Source: Apium graveolens (lineage: Eukaryota; Streptophyta; Magnoliopsida; Apiales; Apiaceae). From it: 64,000 bases of DNA. Below, in pieces: positions 1 to 11,517 of this stretch. A program made the translations under genes and the position numbers. The notes under the pieces were generated by a model. That model was given only the letters and a program-made list of their open reading frames with translations. It ran no database searches and had not been told where the DNA came from. The stretch spans positions 54,205,704-54,269,703 of the forward strand of contig NC_133653.1 of NCBI RefSeq assembly GCF_009905375.1, read 5' to 3'. The first letter of the stretch is position 1, and every line of letters begins with the position of its first letter.

Positions 1-1083
1 TAATTGTATTCCTTGAGTCTGTAAAAATGTTTAGTAGATTAGAATGGGGGGTTTTCTGTGAATAAATTTCAAGCTAAGGAATAAACTTTGGAAGAAGATC
101 AAGTCCTGATCATGCCTCAGAGAAAAGTGTGGAAGATTGGAGTTAAATAATGTTGTTTTAGGACAAATGTTCTAAGTCAAGATATCGACAAGTCACGGAT
201 CAAGAGATATCAAGAAGTCCAAAATGACTTGTAGAGTAGTCCCAAGAGATATCGACAAGTCATTTTTGTATGTAGAGATCTCAGATATCAACAAGTTAAG
301 TGAAGATGTAGAGAACTGGAGATATCGACAAGTCAATTTCTCCATATAGAAATCTCAGAGATATCGACAAGTCAAAATATATATGTAGAGATCCCGGAGA
401 TATCGCCAAGTCATTTCTCCTTGTAGAGATCTCAGATATATCAACAAGTCAAATTATTCATATAGAGAACTCAAGATGTCGACAAGTCAAAAGCCTATAT
501 AAAGAACTGGAGATGTCGATAAGTCATTCTGCATGTAGATAACTCGAGACCTCGACATACTATCTCAAATTCAGAATACTGACAAGTTCTAGATTCAAGA
601 TTATTAATCAACAAACAATTCATTCACTAAACTGGAAAGACTACAAAAGATGGTCACACACCTGCAAGATTCTGCACAGATTTACTAACACCAGAAAAGG
701 AAATAGACATGGTTGCTTTAGAAATTGGTTTAGTACATTTTAGTGCAAGTTTTATAAACCCCTGTTGCTGGTCTATAAAGCATGCATCGGTCCTTAGTTT
801 AATGGTAACAAACAAATCTAGAAAAATCTTGTATTCTCTCTCAAGATTATAGTTAAGTTCTTGTTTTCTAAGAACACAGATTTGTAGAAAGACAAAGTTA
901 ATTAATACAATTAAGTGAGTTTTTGTTATATTGTGTTTTGTGTGTTTGTTGTTTATATTCTATCTCTACAATTCCTAACTGTTTTGTTCATCCACAACCC
1001 AGACAGTTTAAAAGTCAAGTGAAATCCAAAAAACGCATTCACCCCCCCCCCCTCGTGTTATATTTCTTTGCATTCAATATCAA
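1..1083 (+). repeat. End of a Copia (Sirevirus-like) LTR, cut by the window edge
   Basis: From about 173 to 560 roughly ten copies of a unit resembling GAGATATCGACAAGTCA occur. This is the reverse complement of the unit packed in the LTRs of element B (40.7-41.1 and 52.4-52.8 kb). The 3' end at 1035-1083 (CATTCACCCCC, then a GTGTTAT-like stretch) is a decayed version of the reverse complement of the start of element B's LTR. A TATA-like TATAAA lies near 773-778. No primer-binding site follows; the sequence passes directly into Gypsy RNase H code near 1100. It is therefore the 3' LTR of an element lying to the left, or a solo LTR, inserted in the Gypsy element. The exact end (1075-1085) is uncertain. 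Confidence 0.68.
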
Positions 1084-1100
1084 ACAAGCTTAAAAGAAGA

Positions 1101-3109
1101 AGAAACTCGCTACTCCAATATCGAGAAGCTCACATATACCTTGATGATCACTAGCAGAAAGATAAGACAAAATTTCCAAGGGCGATTAATAACAGTCATG
1201 ATAAATCAGCCTCTACGAAGAATTCTACACAAACCAGACATGTCGGGGAGTCTCGCATCTTGGATAGCAGAATTGAGCCAATTCCATCTCGAGTTTTAAC
1301 CAAGGACAACAACGAAATCCAAGGCTCTAGCATATTTCATTATAGAATGCATATTTTCCAACTTGGAACCATGAGAAGTAGTTACCAACTCGTAAAGCAA
1401 AGCATGGACCCTCTTCACGGAAGGTTCTTCGACTTCACAGGCCGAAGATTCGGGAGTCATCTTAACCATCCCAGAGGGCTTTGTCGTTAGACAGGTATGA
1501 AGTTCAAGTTCCCCAAAACTAATAATGAGTCGGAATACAAAGGACTGGTAGAAGGCCTCAAACTAGCTCGTGACTTAGAGGCATCTGTAATCGATATCTT
1601 TAGCGACTCCTAGTTGGTGGTAAAGCAAATTTTGGGAGAATTCAAGACAATCAAAGAGAAAATGGTTGCATATATGCAAACTACTTCCAGAATTCTACAA
1701 GCATTCACCTCATAGACTATTAAAAATATTAACAGGTTCGTGAATCATGAGGTAGTTGCTCTATCCAAATTAGCTACGCCAGACACCCAGAAGGTCACAG
1801 ATCCCGTCTGCTTCAGGGAGTTGTCATATCCCTCAATTATACAATGCGAGGTCAACTGCGTATCAATTGAAAAAGACTGGAGAATTCCTATAATTAGATT
1901 CATCCAAGGAAACCTCCCAGCAAATGACAAACAAAAATCAAGAAAAATAGAGATGAAAGCAAGAAACTATTGCATCATTGACAACAAGCTTTTTAGACGC
2001 CCCCTTATTGAACCAATCCCCATATGCATCAACAAAAGTGAGTCAAATTTAGTCATGAGTGAAGTCCACTCAAGGATATGTGGAGATCATCTAGCTGGAA
2101 AAACATGGCTCTAAAAATTATAAGGCATGGATTCTTTTGGCCTATGATGCGCCAGGACTGTGAGAAGTACACGAATCAATGTAAGACTTGCCAGTATTAC
2201 AGCTCCATGAACCACAAACCTTCTATGCTCTTCAACCCAGCTACTACACCATGCCCATTTTACATGTGGGGCATTGACCTTGTAGGGTCACTTCCAAAAA
2301 GCTTCAAACAATGCCATTATATCATCGTGGCAGTAGATTACTTCACCAAATGGGTAGAGGCAAAACCCTTGGCCAGAATTAGAGAAATTGACGCCATCCA
2401 CTTCCTCATAGAAAATATAGTGTTTAGATTTGGAGTCCCCGGAATCATCATTACAGACAAAGGAACCCAATTCACAAGAGAAAGCTGTAAAAACGCCCTC
2501 GAAGAGTTTAAGTTCCAACACCTCAAGGCCTCAGTAACCTATCATCAGGCTAACGTCCAAGTTGAAATCACGAATAAGACAGTTCTCCAAGGTCTTAAAA
2601 AGAGATTGATGGATGCAAATAGGAATTCGGTCGACGAGCTACCAAATTTTACTCTGGAGCATACGAACCACTCCAAAAGCTGATACGGGACAAACACCCT
2701 TCAGGATGGCATACGACACTGAGGCAGTTCTACCAATGGAGATTGGAACTAAATCTCTAAGAATTGAAAAATTCGGCCCCAAAAGTTCAGAAGAAGGTCT
2801 ACGTCTAAACAATGACGTCCTAGAAGATATTAGAGAGTCCGCACAGCTCAAAGTCTCCAAGTAACAAGAGCGGGTCGTCGAGCTCTATAATGCCAAAATC
2901 AAGCCCTGGGGCTTCAAGGTCAACGACCTAGTTCTGAGAGAGGCTGCAGCCTCAATGTCTTCAAAAATGAGCAAAATATCTTCGTCATGGGAAGGCCCGT
3001 ACAAGGTAACAAAGGTCATTCGCACTGGTACTTATCGCCTTGCTCGGCTCAATGGCACCCTGATAACAAACGCTTGGAATGTCATCCACCTCAAAAAGTT
3101 CTACCCATA
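1101..3109 (+). pseudogene. Ty3/Gypsy (Tat lineage) pol remnant: RNase H, second RNase H-like domain, integrase
   Basis: Conceptual translation shows, in order, an RNase H block (about 1108-1360, with QPLRRILHKPDMSG), a second RNase H-like block (about 1500-1740, with NNESEYKGLVEGLKLA), an integrase zinc finger (2065-2200; H-H then CKTCQ), and the integrase core (2265-2600; GIDLVGSLP, ITDKGTQF and a following E in VEITNKT, so D-D-E is present). The integrase C-terminus runs to a stop near 3109. A doubled RNase H region is characteristic of Tat/Ogre/Retand elements. The frame is broken by stops (near 1286, 1611 and 2862) and by shifts near 2080-2110 and 2680, so it is dead. RT and gag are absent: the left side is replaced by the Copia LTR. 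The antisense gene at 3803-5915 fits the same element. Confidence 0.8.
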
Positions 3110-3802
3110 ACAATCCCATGACAAGATCTCCAATTTAAGTTATTAAGTTATTTAGCAAGTAATCCTCCATGTTTGTAATCAAGTCGCTTTTACAGCTCGA
3201 GCACCATAATCAAATTGGCTATGATGTAAGCCGACATAAGTGTCTTTTATCACGACTTTTATGAAAACATTTTATTTTAGAGTCTTAATCATGCCTATCT
3301 TTCTTTGCATTTTAAAATAAGTTGTTTAGTTGTTTTCCATACAATTAATTTTAAAACTCCTTATTTTGATTTCATGTTTGCTTTCCAAAATATTTATAAA
3401 GCACAAAAAAATTCTAGCACGCACAACACCCATAACACAACTACGCCACTTTGATACTAATCCGCTAGGAAGCAAAAAAGCTTCGCAACAAAAGAAAAGA
3501 TCGCCAAAAACAAACTGAAATAGGAAAGTTACATGAATGAACACATCCCCATAAGTACACTTCGGAATATATAAGATCTTCCGACGAAGATACTCCAAGA
3601 TAGAAAACATATATGAAACTACAGCAGTACTACAAAAAGTATCAAGCAGAATAAAAAGAAGTAAAAGCTACGCAAAAAAAAACTTTCAAGACAAATGTCA
3701 TAACATCATAATAAAATCTCCAAATCCCAAAGGCTTTCAAATCCAGAATCATAAAAAATTCAAGGCTCAAACGAGCATAAAAACAATGTTAAAAAACACT
3801 GT
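3110..3802. other. Non-coding spacer between Gypsy pol and the antisense gene
   Basis: This is AT-rich sequence directly after the pol stop. I see no domain, promoter or repeat that I can defend. Short open frames on both strands (around 3326-3610) have no recognisable content. It is probably the 3' untranslated region shared, head-on, by the sense pol and the antisense gene. Confidence 0.5.
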
Positions 3803-5915
3803 TCAAAATACGAAGAACACGAAAGCATTAAAATACCAAAGCTTATCGAGGCATACCCCATTCCAAATTAAACTAAGCCTCGTCACTTTGATTGGTGGAA
3901 ACAGCTTTCTCGGCTCCAGATTTGTCCTGCAACTCGGCAACGTAACATTCAAAGCTATGGCCATTCCAATTCCAGCAAAGCGCTTAACACACTCATTATA
4001 ACCTTCTTCAAACGAGCTAAGAGCCTCAGCCTCAGCCTCAGCCTCAGCCTCATGATGAGCCAACTGATCCGCCATTCCATCCAGTTTGGTGATAGGTTCC
4101 GCCTTGTCAGCAACCCAACAACCCTCCTTCTCAACAATCTCATCTTTCGAAGCACTCAAAGCTGCTTGCAATCCACGAATCTCATTTTCCAAGTCTCCGA
4201 TCTTAATATTCAACGAACCACACTCGTTCATCAACTCAGACTTCTCAGTTAAAAGAGAGAAAATTATATCAGCAGAAGCATTGTTATCTTTAGTCAACTT
4301 CTGATATTTCTTCTCCAACTTCAACTTCTCGGCCCTCAATAACCAAGCCTCCTCACGAAGCCTAAGGACCTCACTAGCATCATCCACCTCATCCACCACC
4401 AGAAACTTATTCATTTCGGCAGTCACCTACCAATACATCAAAAGAAAACCATAACACAGGAAGCAAAAGAAAACTTAACAAAATATAGTAATTTTCAACA
4501 AAAAGAGATACCTTGTCAACATAGCTCTTGCACCTTGAAAGACCAGTCTTCACAGAACTCCCAGAAGTCCCGAAAACAACGTGAGTTACAGAGCCCGGCC
4601 CAACTTGAGCAGCAGGGGCTAAACAAGCCGACGACTACCTAAGCTTCTTAGAATGATGACCCCGGGAAGAGTGCCCATCACGGTGACGTTTCTTGTCTTT
4701 ATCCTTCATCAACACTGCAATAGGCCTGAAATCAGCCACTCCAACCAACTCAGGAGTGGAGGGAACAACTTGAGAGTCAACATCAGCCCCATTTTCATTA
4801 GAATCTCCAACCACAACCACAGAAGCCCCTGAAGCCTTACTCTTCATAAGGTAAGCAATAAATTCCTCAGTAGGCATCTTAACAAACTTGTCAAGTAAAC
4901 AACGGAGATCCAATCCAACCATTGCGAAAATAAAGCCAAACAAAAGTTCAGTCAAAAGGAATAAAAAAATCGAGAAGCAGAAACAACTACACAAAAGCAA
5001 AAGGTAGAGCAAAACTATAAATCTTACAACAATGGCTACCTAAAAAATCAGAATCTATAAAATCATCAGGCTGATATCTAACAGAAGGACCATGAAGATC
5101 GCTAACTCCTCAGGCATCTTGGATCCCAAACGGTTCAAAGACCTCACACGGGAAGGATACAGTGGTTTCCAGCCCCTAATTCGATCCAACCCAGGACCCT
5201 CATACCAAGCCCACCTATCATGTCACCCGGAGTTGGATCCAGATACCTCTACAAGCTTTCGACAACACTCCTTTTTATCAAAATATAATTGGACACCAGT
5301 TCTTTTTACTCAAATTATAGAGAATAACAAGTCAAGGGTCGAAAATTGCCCCAACTCAACACCAAGTTATAACACCGTTAATCTGAAGAATGGTGTTAGG
5401 AACCAGTTGACCCAGACCACAACCAAGGGCCTCGAATACAAAGAGGTAAAAGGGTGTAAGGGGAGTTTAAAACCAGATTCAAAGAACACATTAAGGATAG
5501 TATGGCGACCCGGACGAAAAGGAGCCCACATGCGCTCAAAGGAAGGAGGAAAAACAACATAACCTTCAGAGAAAGCACAATGCTTGGACAAATTATAAAA
5601 ATTCAAAGACATTTTTAAATACAAACTGGAACGGTTAAATGACTTGTTGGATTCAAATTTTGCACCTCGAGGAGGCCTAGAGATTTCAACAACAGAAGGT
5701 GTATGTAAGGAAGATCCAACATTTACAACAGTCTTACTGATAGAATGACCACCCTTACTGGGAGAAGTAGCTTTGTTACGACTAGGATTTCGACTACAAG
5801 AATGGTAACAAGACCGAACATGGGTAATAAAAGAGGTCACATTCTAAACTTCATCTACATAGTCATCACTGCTTTCACTCGCAAAAATAGTAAAAGACTC
5901 AGTAGAAGAATCCAT
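3803..5915 (-). pseudogene. Antisense extra ORF of the Tat Gypsy element, gypsy-transposon/coiled-coil protein, spliced and decayed
   Basis: On the minus strand a protein-like reading starts at an ATG at 5915 and meets an early stop near 5848. It continues to about 5040 with a region resembling the plant 'putative gypsy type transposon' domain (visible: VVFPPSFERMWAPFRPGRHT, then SGFKLPLHPF). A later exon (about 4925-4515) has a Lys/Arg/His-rich stretch and ends in GACAAG before a GTATCT donor. The last exon starts after a TAG acceptor near 4431 and encodes a long coiled coil (LRLREEAWLLRAEKLKLEKK and following) plus an Ala-Glu run. Extra ORFs in antisense behind pol are known in Tat-lineage elements, and position and orientation match. 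Several in-frame stops in the first exon make it a pseudogene here. Its molecular function is unknown. Confidence 0.6.
4023..4052. repeat. Hexanucleotide microsatellite (CAGCCT)n
   Basis: About five perfect tandem CAGCCT units. On the minus strand they encode the Glu-Ala run within the coiled-coil exon of the antisense Gypsy gene, so length change here stays in frame. Confidence 0.85.
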
Positions 5916-5965
5916 CCCAAAAGACACAATTTTGAAGACAAGAAACAAAGAAGAAAAAACAATAA

Positions 5966-6118
5966 GGTTTAAATCTCAAAATAGTCACCGAAGTGAAGGC
6001 CATATATCAAAAAACTCACCCTAGTTATCGGGTACTCAGTCGCACCACTCTAGTTGACGATAATGGCAGCCCTGTTAGCTTCTTTGACCTGACGGAAAAA
6101 TGACGGAAGTAACAGCCG
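5966..6118 (-). repeat. Left arm of an inverted repeat pair flanking Copia element A
   Basis: Read on the minus strand, this stretch matches 20196-20341 on the plus strand. Shared blocks include AGAGTGGTGC, GATAACTAG, GAGTTTTTTGATATATG and TGAGATTTAA. It lies just upstream of the ATG (5915) of the antisense Gypsy gene, so it may be that gene's promoter or leader. Alternatively the two arms are terminal inverted repeats of an older DNA transposon now split by Copia A. No convincing target duplication was found outside the arms. Confidence 0.6.
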
Positions 6119-6132
6119 TAAAGAGGAGTAAT

Positions 6133-6305
6133 TGTTATTCCCTAACAATACAAAAAGAAGTACAGAAGAGGGGGTTGAATCTAATCCTGGCTTCTTTTTG
6201 AGATTTTTAATAAGTGTTTGATTTGCAAAGTGCGGAATGAAATAATTATATAAATTAAAACACAAGTCTTTAAAACTTTCTGCTAGATTTGAATGTATCC
6301 ACCAG

Positions 6306-6344
<39 letters not shown>

Positions 6345-7117
6345 GAGAACCCTGTGAAGCTTGAATAGCTCATAGCTGCTTTTACAAGTGAACAAACAAA
6401 CTACAGAGAAATTCTTAACAGTTACAGTTTTTTCTATTTCTCTTCTAAAATGTGCTTGCTTAGTTATTTGTTCTACTCTTGGTTTATATATCACCAAGTT
6501 TACATGGTAATAAGACATGATAATAAAATAAAACATATCAAGTCTAACTCCATGATGCTTCAATTACTCTATTCCAGCATCTTTGAATATCTTCATAATA
6601 GCATGGAAATGGTAATGCTTATTTGTTCTCGAAAACCCTGCTAAACAGGCTGCCACATTCCTTTTGCAAACACTCGACGCATGTGACTGTGTTGTCACTG
6701 TCAACAGATATTTGAATTAATCATCCGTCGGGTATAATTTTGTTATCCGTCAAGTAGCTTTGTTGATCATCCGTCGGGTAGCTATTTGACACTTGACTCC
6801 ATTTCATTTATGCAGAATTACAAGACATGTTATATTTACAATTAATCAACCTATTCTGCATATCTACTAGCAGTCAACATGACTCATATATGCTACTATA
6901 GAATCTACACAAAGTTGTTTGCAGAAATGTGCTACATTACTTATTGTTACTTAAGCTACTCACCCGGTGGATATCAATTAGTCATCCGTCGGGACTATAT
7001 TGAATCATCCGTCGGGATTATAATTGATCATCCGTCGGGTGCTACAAAATTCACTAAGTTAAATCTACTAAGGTGCTTTGTTTAACTTATCATCAAGTAC
7101 ATAACATATTTCTAACA
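6133..7117 (-). repeat. 3' LTR of Copia element A
   Basis: Starts TGTTATTCCCTAACA and ends TTTCTAACA in plus orientation. It is collinear with 18042-19044 apart from point changes and indels, including a longer (TA)n run at about 6308-6342. It holds six or seven copies of CATCCGTCGGG-like units at 6721-7041. A short CTCGACGCATG-type block lies near 6670. Confidence 0.9.
6308..6342. repeat. (TA)n microsatellite in the LTR
   Basis: An uninterrupted run of alternating T and A. The partner LTR has only a short TA run near 18254-18264, so this tract expanded (or the other shrank) after insertion. Confidence 0.9.
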
Positions 7118-7130
7118 ATCTCCCCCAATT
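7118..7130 (-). promoter_or_regulatory. Polypurine tract of Copia element A
   Basis: Read on the minus strand this is AATTGGGGGAGAT, immediately inside the 3' LTR. This is the expected place and composition for the plus-strand DNA primer of a leftward-transcribed LTR element. Confidence 0.8.
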
Positions 7131-7322
7131 TATGTCTATTGAAATTATAGTAATAAATTAAGAGAAACTTGATGATAACAAAACATCCTAAAAATACAGA
7201 TTGAAAAATTGTAGATAAAATTGATAAGTGCTACAATTTACTGAAAATTGAACAATGCAAAGTACACAAGACAATTGCTCACAATTGTTATCACGGTGCT
7301 CCTCTAGTCTGAGCAGTTGGAT
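7131..7322. other. Short non-coding stretch before the last extra ORF
   Basis: AT-rich sequence between the polypurine tract and the end of the extra-ORF block of element A. No motif stands out beyond the tract itself. Confidence 0.5.
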
Positions 7323-8180
7323 CTATTTCCTTGATTGTCTGGATTTCTTTCCAAGCCTTCTGTTATTTTCTTCAATTTGATTCTGGAGTTGTCTGTGGAA
7401 TTCAAGTTCATCAGCTTCTGAGAGATTTAGCATTTCCTGCATTTCCAAAAGAGTCCCATTGCTAGAGATACTCAATTGGTCCTCCAATCTGAAGAATCTT
7501 CTAACTCCTTTTTCATCCCTGAATTCCATCAGCCAATAGGGCCTCAGATGCACTCTATTTCCTGTAAAGGAAATATATAGAGTTTTTGGAAGTGCATCTT
7601 TGGCTCTAGTACTCCTCAGCTCCTCAATCTTCTTTAGAACTAGTCTTCTTGCTGTCACATTGTACCTAAAGTTCTTTTTTAATGAAGAGTAGACCTTTAT
7701 CAAAATAGATTGGCTTTCTAGAAGAATCCTGTAAAGTGGCCATATGATCTCTCTTCCTCCCTTGTATTTGAATATCAGCCTTTCAGGGAGATGTCTGTAA
7801 GCATCAATTCCTCTAACTTCTTCCAATTCATCTAAGTAAAGGTTTATGTCAGAAAACTCCTTGATGTCAAAGATGTACAACATGTCTCCCTTGTTGAATA
7901 TAAATTTGACTTTGATTAGTGTCTTGGATCTGAGAATCACTGGGTTCACTTTCTTGCTAGCTCTTGTCTTTGTCTTCTTTGTCTTGAAGATGGGTAAATT
8001 TAGCTCAGAAATTGGCAAATTATCCCAGTCTACTGGCTCATCCTTATGAACAATTGGTTCATCATGAATATTCTTTGTTGGATCAACCACTTTGAATTCT
8101 TCAAATACCACTGAGGGTTTTGATGTATGAGTTGTAGTTGTAGGCTTTTTGGGAATTTGGTCTTCCTTTTTCCTCATCAT
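7323..8180 (-). pseudogene. Element A extra ORF, last segment (basic, unknown function)
   Basis: An open stretch of 285 codons, rich in Lys/Arg and hydrophilic residues, with an acidic N-terminal part and a basic end. It overlaps the end of the preceding frame (9192-8101), consistent with one longer protein broken by a frameshift near 8150. I see no transmembrane segment that would support a true envelope protein. Position between RNase H and the 3' LTR fits the 'env-like' or additional ORF of Sireviruses; the function is not known. Confidence 0.55.
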
Positions 8181-9192
8181 TAAAGTTCAATTTCCTCTTG
8201 GAATGGAGTTTGTATCTGAATCTTCTTTTCTGTTGTGGTTCTTCTTGCACTTTCAGATCCTTAGGTTCAGCAATTACAGTTGGTTGTACATGAATTTTTG
8301 TTGTGGTTTTTACAGCTTGAAGCTTGGCCAAGATAGCAGCTTGCTTCTTCTTTTGTTTAAGCTTTTTAGCATCCAAAGCAGCTTGCTTCTTTTCTTTCCT
8401 GATTCTATCTTTCTCTTCCTTCTTAGCTTCCACAAACATGGGGTGTCCAGCCACCACACAAATTTCCTTACCATTTCTGTAAATCTTTGATAATCTTCTT
8501 TTTAGTACTGAATCGGTTGGATCTTTGTAGAAGGCAATTAACCTAGCCAGCAGCTTCTTCTCATCAGGCCTAGGTGTCTCATACACAGTATTCATAGAAT
8601 TTTTTTCTGAAAACTTTGAATAGTTTCTTTTACGCTTCATGATGAAATCTGCTTTTGGAGATTTGATGCAAGATGTTTGGCCTTTTTCCAGATAATTCAT
8701 ACTCACTTCATTTACAGTAATGTTCTTGACTTTAGAGTGATGAATGAATGTTTTGTCTGGCTTCTGAATTGGCCCAAACTTTTGTTGAATATCTGCATCT
8801 ATCTTTCTCCATTTTTCTTTTAGTTCCTTCTCTAAAGCTGTAACATCAAGCATCTTAGGATTTGACTTTGACTCAAGCTTTTCAGCTGCTATTTGGATTA
8901 GATCAATGTTATCCAACACTGGTGGCTTTGTGAAAGCAATTGTTGACACAATCACTTTGCTGACTTGTATGTTTAGATGTAGCTCCCCTTTACTTGAGCC
9001 TAGCTCCCCTTTACTTGAGCCTTTCTCCCCCTCCCCCTTACTTGAGCTTTTTTCCCCCTTTTTGTTATCATCAAGTAGAGTGGAGGATGAAGATTGTGCA
9101 GCCACTAGTTGTTGTAGCAGTTGAGTTTGCTGAGCTTGATGTAGATGTATAGTTGTTAAAGAAGCTTCCATTGCAGTCATTCTGGTATCCAA
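8101..9192 (-). pseudogene. Element A extra ORF, coiled-coil and Ser-Lys-Gly repeat segment
   Basis: A 363-codon open frame. Near its N-terminus is a Gln-rich stretch (HQAQQTQLLQQL), then a run of SSKGE-type repeats (about residues 48-68), then a long basic Lys-rich region with several KKEEKDR-like helices at about residues 255-300. These suggest a mostly disordered and coiled-coil protein. Upstream, 9193-9491 has no intact frame but shows similar hydrophilic code with stops. It is part of the post-pol block of Copia element A and no enzymatic domain is visible. Confidence 0.55.
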
Positions 9193-9491
9193 GGAATCTA
9201 TCTTTGTGGCAAGATCGGAATTCTTCCTGAGTTATCTCTTAATATTAAGCATTATAGCTTCTGGAAGTTTAGAATCCAACCTTTCAGAAATGTCCTTTTT
9301 CATTTGATCAATCTCAGTCTTGATAAAAGTGACATCTTGATTGTGTTGAAAACCTTGGATTTGTTGTAACTGCAGAGTGGCCAGGTGTGCTTGTAGGAGC
9401 TTCTTGTGCTGGCATTTGTTGTAGATTGAAGAGCAGAGTGTGTCTGACTTATAAGTTGAATGAGGGTGGTCTTGAAATAGTGTTCATCATA

Positions 9492-9875
9492 TTACTTTGA
9501 AAATGCCCAAGAAGGCTTTCCAGATCTGGAACTAGGGCCTACTTCTCCCCCTATGTCCAGTGACCCCTCTTCACTTGCATCACCAAAGAAATCAGCAGAT
9601 TCCCCAGTCCCATAGTCAACATCATCATCAGCTCTAGGTGGCATAGCTGTGATGGCATCCTTAGCTCTTTGCATTGACTGGGTGGTGTGCACCAAGTTCA
9701 GTATTCTTTCTGCATGTTCATTGCCATATCCAGCCAAAATTTGATATGCTGGAACAGGATGAGTAAATGCCTCAGCATCCAAAAAGATGGAACTTATAAC
9801 AGCTTGATTATGCTGAGATAGTCTCTCAATGTCTGTATCATTGGCATTCATTGACTTACTAGCAATGATATCCAC
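9492..9875 (-). pseudogene. Element A extra ORF, short acidic segment
   Basis: An open stretch of 127 codons with an acidic C-terminal part (ADDDVDYGTGESADFFGDA). It reads like a piece of the same long post-pol protein, cut off from its neighbours by stops and shifts. On the other strand a Ser/Pro-rich shadow frame exists and is ignored. Confidence 0.45.
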
Positions 9876-10162
9876 CCTTATTCCTCATGTACCTGCATTT
9901 CTCTCAATTTCTCTTTCTTTTTGCATCAAGGGCTACCCTTGGCTTCCCACCCTCACACCCTCACCTTCACCATCTAAGGTGGGACTCTTCTCACTCACTT
10001 TTTCCAGTCCTGAAGAAATGGACTGCAATTGTTCACTTTTTTCTCTCCTTTTTCCTGGGAGCAACCTAGACTCTCACTCAAATCACTCCTTTCCCTCAGT
10101 CCTAAGAGTGATTGCACTACTACTAAATCTTCTGCACTTGTAAGAATTGAAGAAATTTGAAG

Positions 10163-10591
10163 TTATGCAGAGGCACCCGATGGATGATGAATATCCATTG
10201 GGTTAGTAGTATGGCTATCCGACAGATGACTGTTGTTAGGCTTATCCGCCGGGATAGAATCACTACTCGACGGATGATGAATATCCATCGGGATAGTAGA
10301 AATGAAAGAGTTTGGAGTGGAGACTATTCTAGACTCTGTGCAGATTGATGAAAAATTTAGCATAGATGTCTCAACAGTCTCAGAAAGGAATGGTAAATGA
10401 GCCAACAAATCATTTAAAAGATGATGCTCACTTACTTGGATTTTTGACTTCTCCAAGAGAGTTAAAGATGGAGTATTTGGAAGTGATGTATTGATCATGT
10501 CATCATCCAGTGAGTGTGTGGGAGAATTTGGTGTATCAGGTGCTTCAATTATGAGAGATTTTGACTGTGACTCCACATTTATTGGAGCCAC
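10163..10591 (-). pseudogene. Element A extra ORF, segment built partly from the ATCCGTCGG motif
   Basis: A 142-codon open frame. Its last third is made of MDIHHPS-type peptide units, which are direct translations of the element's repeated DNA motif (cluster at 10173-10295). The N-terminal part is Ser/Thr/Pro-rich and looks disordered. It lies in a different frame from the 11499-10645 segment. Confidence 0.5.
10173..10295. repeat. Motif cluster 1 (ATCCGTCGG family) in element A
   Basis: Six or so copies or near-copies on both strands within 125 bp: CCCGATGGATGATG, ATATCCATTGGG, CTATCCGACAGATG, TTATCCGCCGGGAT, CTCGACGGATGATG, ATATCCATCGGGAT. They lie inside the extra-ORF code. Confidence 0.75.
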
Positions 10592-10644
10592 ATCAACCTA
10601 ACTTTGAGAAGGTGCAGTGACGGAGTCTTTAGCACCAGTTTACA

Positions 10645-11499
10645 CTAAATGTGTGCCTTGTGCATCCCAAGGGTTTTTGATTTCTTCTTTCTGGTATAAT
10701 TTTGGGGTGCGCTTATGTCCCTTACCCTTTTGGCATGTGCTCTTGGCTGAGAGCTTTGTTCAATAGTCACATCCTTTTGGGAGGATGCAACTAGTAATGA
10801 GCTTAAATCATTTTTAAGCACTGCAGTTTGTTGAGAAACTGCAGTGTGGCTAGGCTGGGAAACACTCACCTCTCCAACCTTATTCTTAGGGCTTCTTTGA
10901 TTTTCACCCTGTCCCTCACCTTTCTTACCCTCCTTCACACTCCCCTCTTTAGGTTTAGTAGATTTTATAACTGATTTCTTTTGAAAGAAATTATAGGGGG
11001 CTTTCTTAGCTTTGGATTTTAGAATTTTAGTTTTGGCAATTTGGGTAGGCATCTGTTTGGTCATTGGCACAGATGTCATAGCTACACTAGAAGGCAAAGA
11101 AATGTGTGAGGTTGGAAGAATAGAGACAATCGAAATTACCTCACTTACTTGAGGTCCCTTCATTACTGGAAAATAGTATAAAGGTACCTCCTTGTGATGA
11201 TTTGCTCTAGTAAGATCTGCAATTATTCTTCTTTCTTGAACCCAATAATTCAGCTTGTTGGTTGGGTTCTCAATCACAATATTCTCAATAAGATGGTTAG
11301 CAAGCATCATAAAGAATCTAGCATAATAGACACTTTTACCTCTCTTATTAAGTTCTCCTAACTTAAAGCCTAACTCAAACAAAACCAAGTCACTGAAATT
11401 AAAGTACTTATCAGTAACTAGCATGTAAAGTATGTTAAGCATGGATATATTGATAGAATCAAAATTGCTAATCTTACCAGAAAATACTTTAGTTACCAC
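10645..11499 (-). pseudogene. Element A extra ORF, second segment
   Basis: A 284-codon open frame in the same frame as 11925-11518, separated by a stop near 11520. Its first about 100 residues are a folded-looking, hydrophobic continuation of that segment (FSDLVLFELGFKLGELNKRG), followed by a basic, disordered tail rich in Lys, Ser and Pro. Together the two segments form the N-terminal domain of the post-pol protein. Confidence 0.55.
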
Positions 11500-11517
11500 A
11501 TCACACAGATAACTCCA

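Noticed and set aside
173..560. Regularly repeated short units that look like a CRISPR array
   Set aside because: Units are degenerate, with spacers of varying length that are themselves similar, in a plant LTR. The same unit occurs in the LTRs of element B.
1041..1053. C-run that could mark an assembly join
   Set aside because: A poly-C/CCCCCTT stretch is normal at the end of this Copia LTR type (compare 40071-40080 and the G-run at 51784-51790).
8149..8490. Hydrophobic plus-strand frame with membrane-like stretches
   Set aside because: It is the complement of Lys-rich element A code (Lys codons read as Phe/Leu on the other strand).
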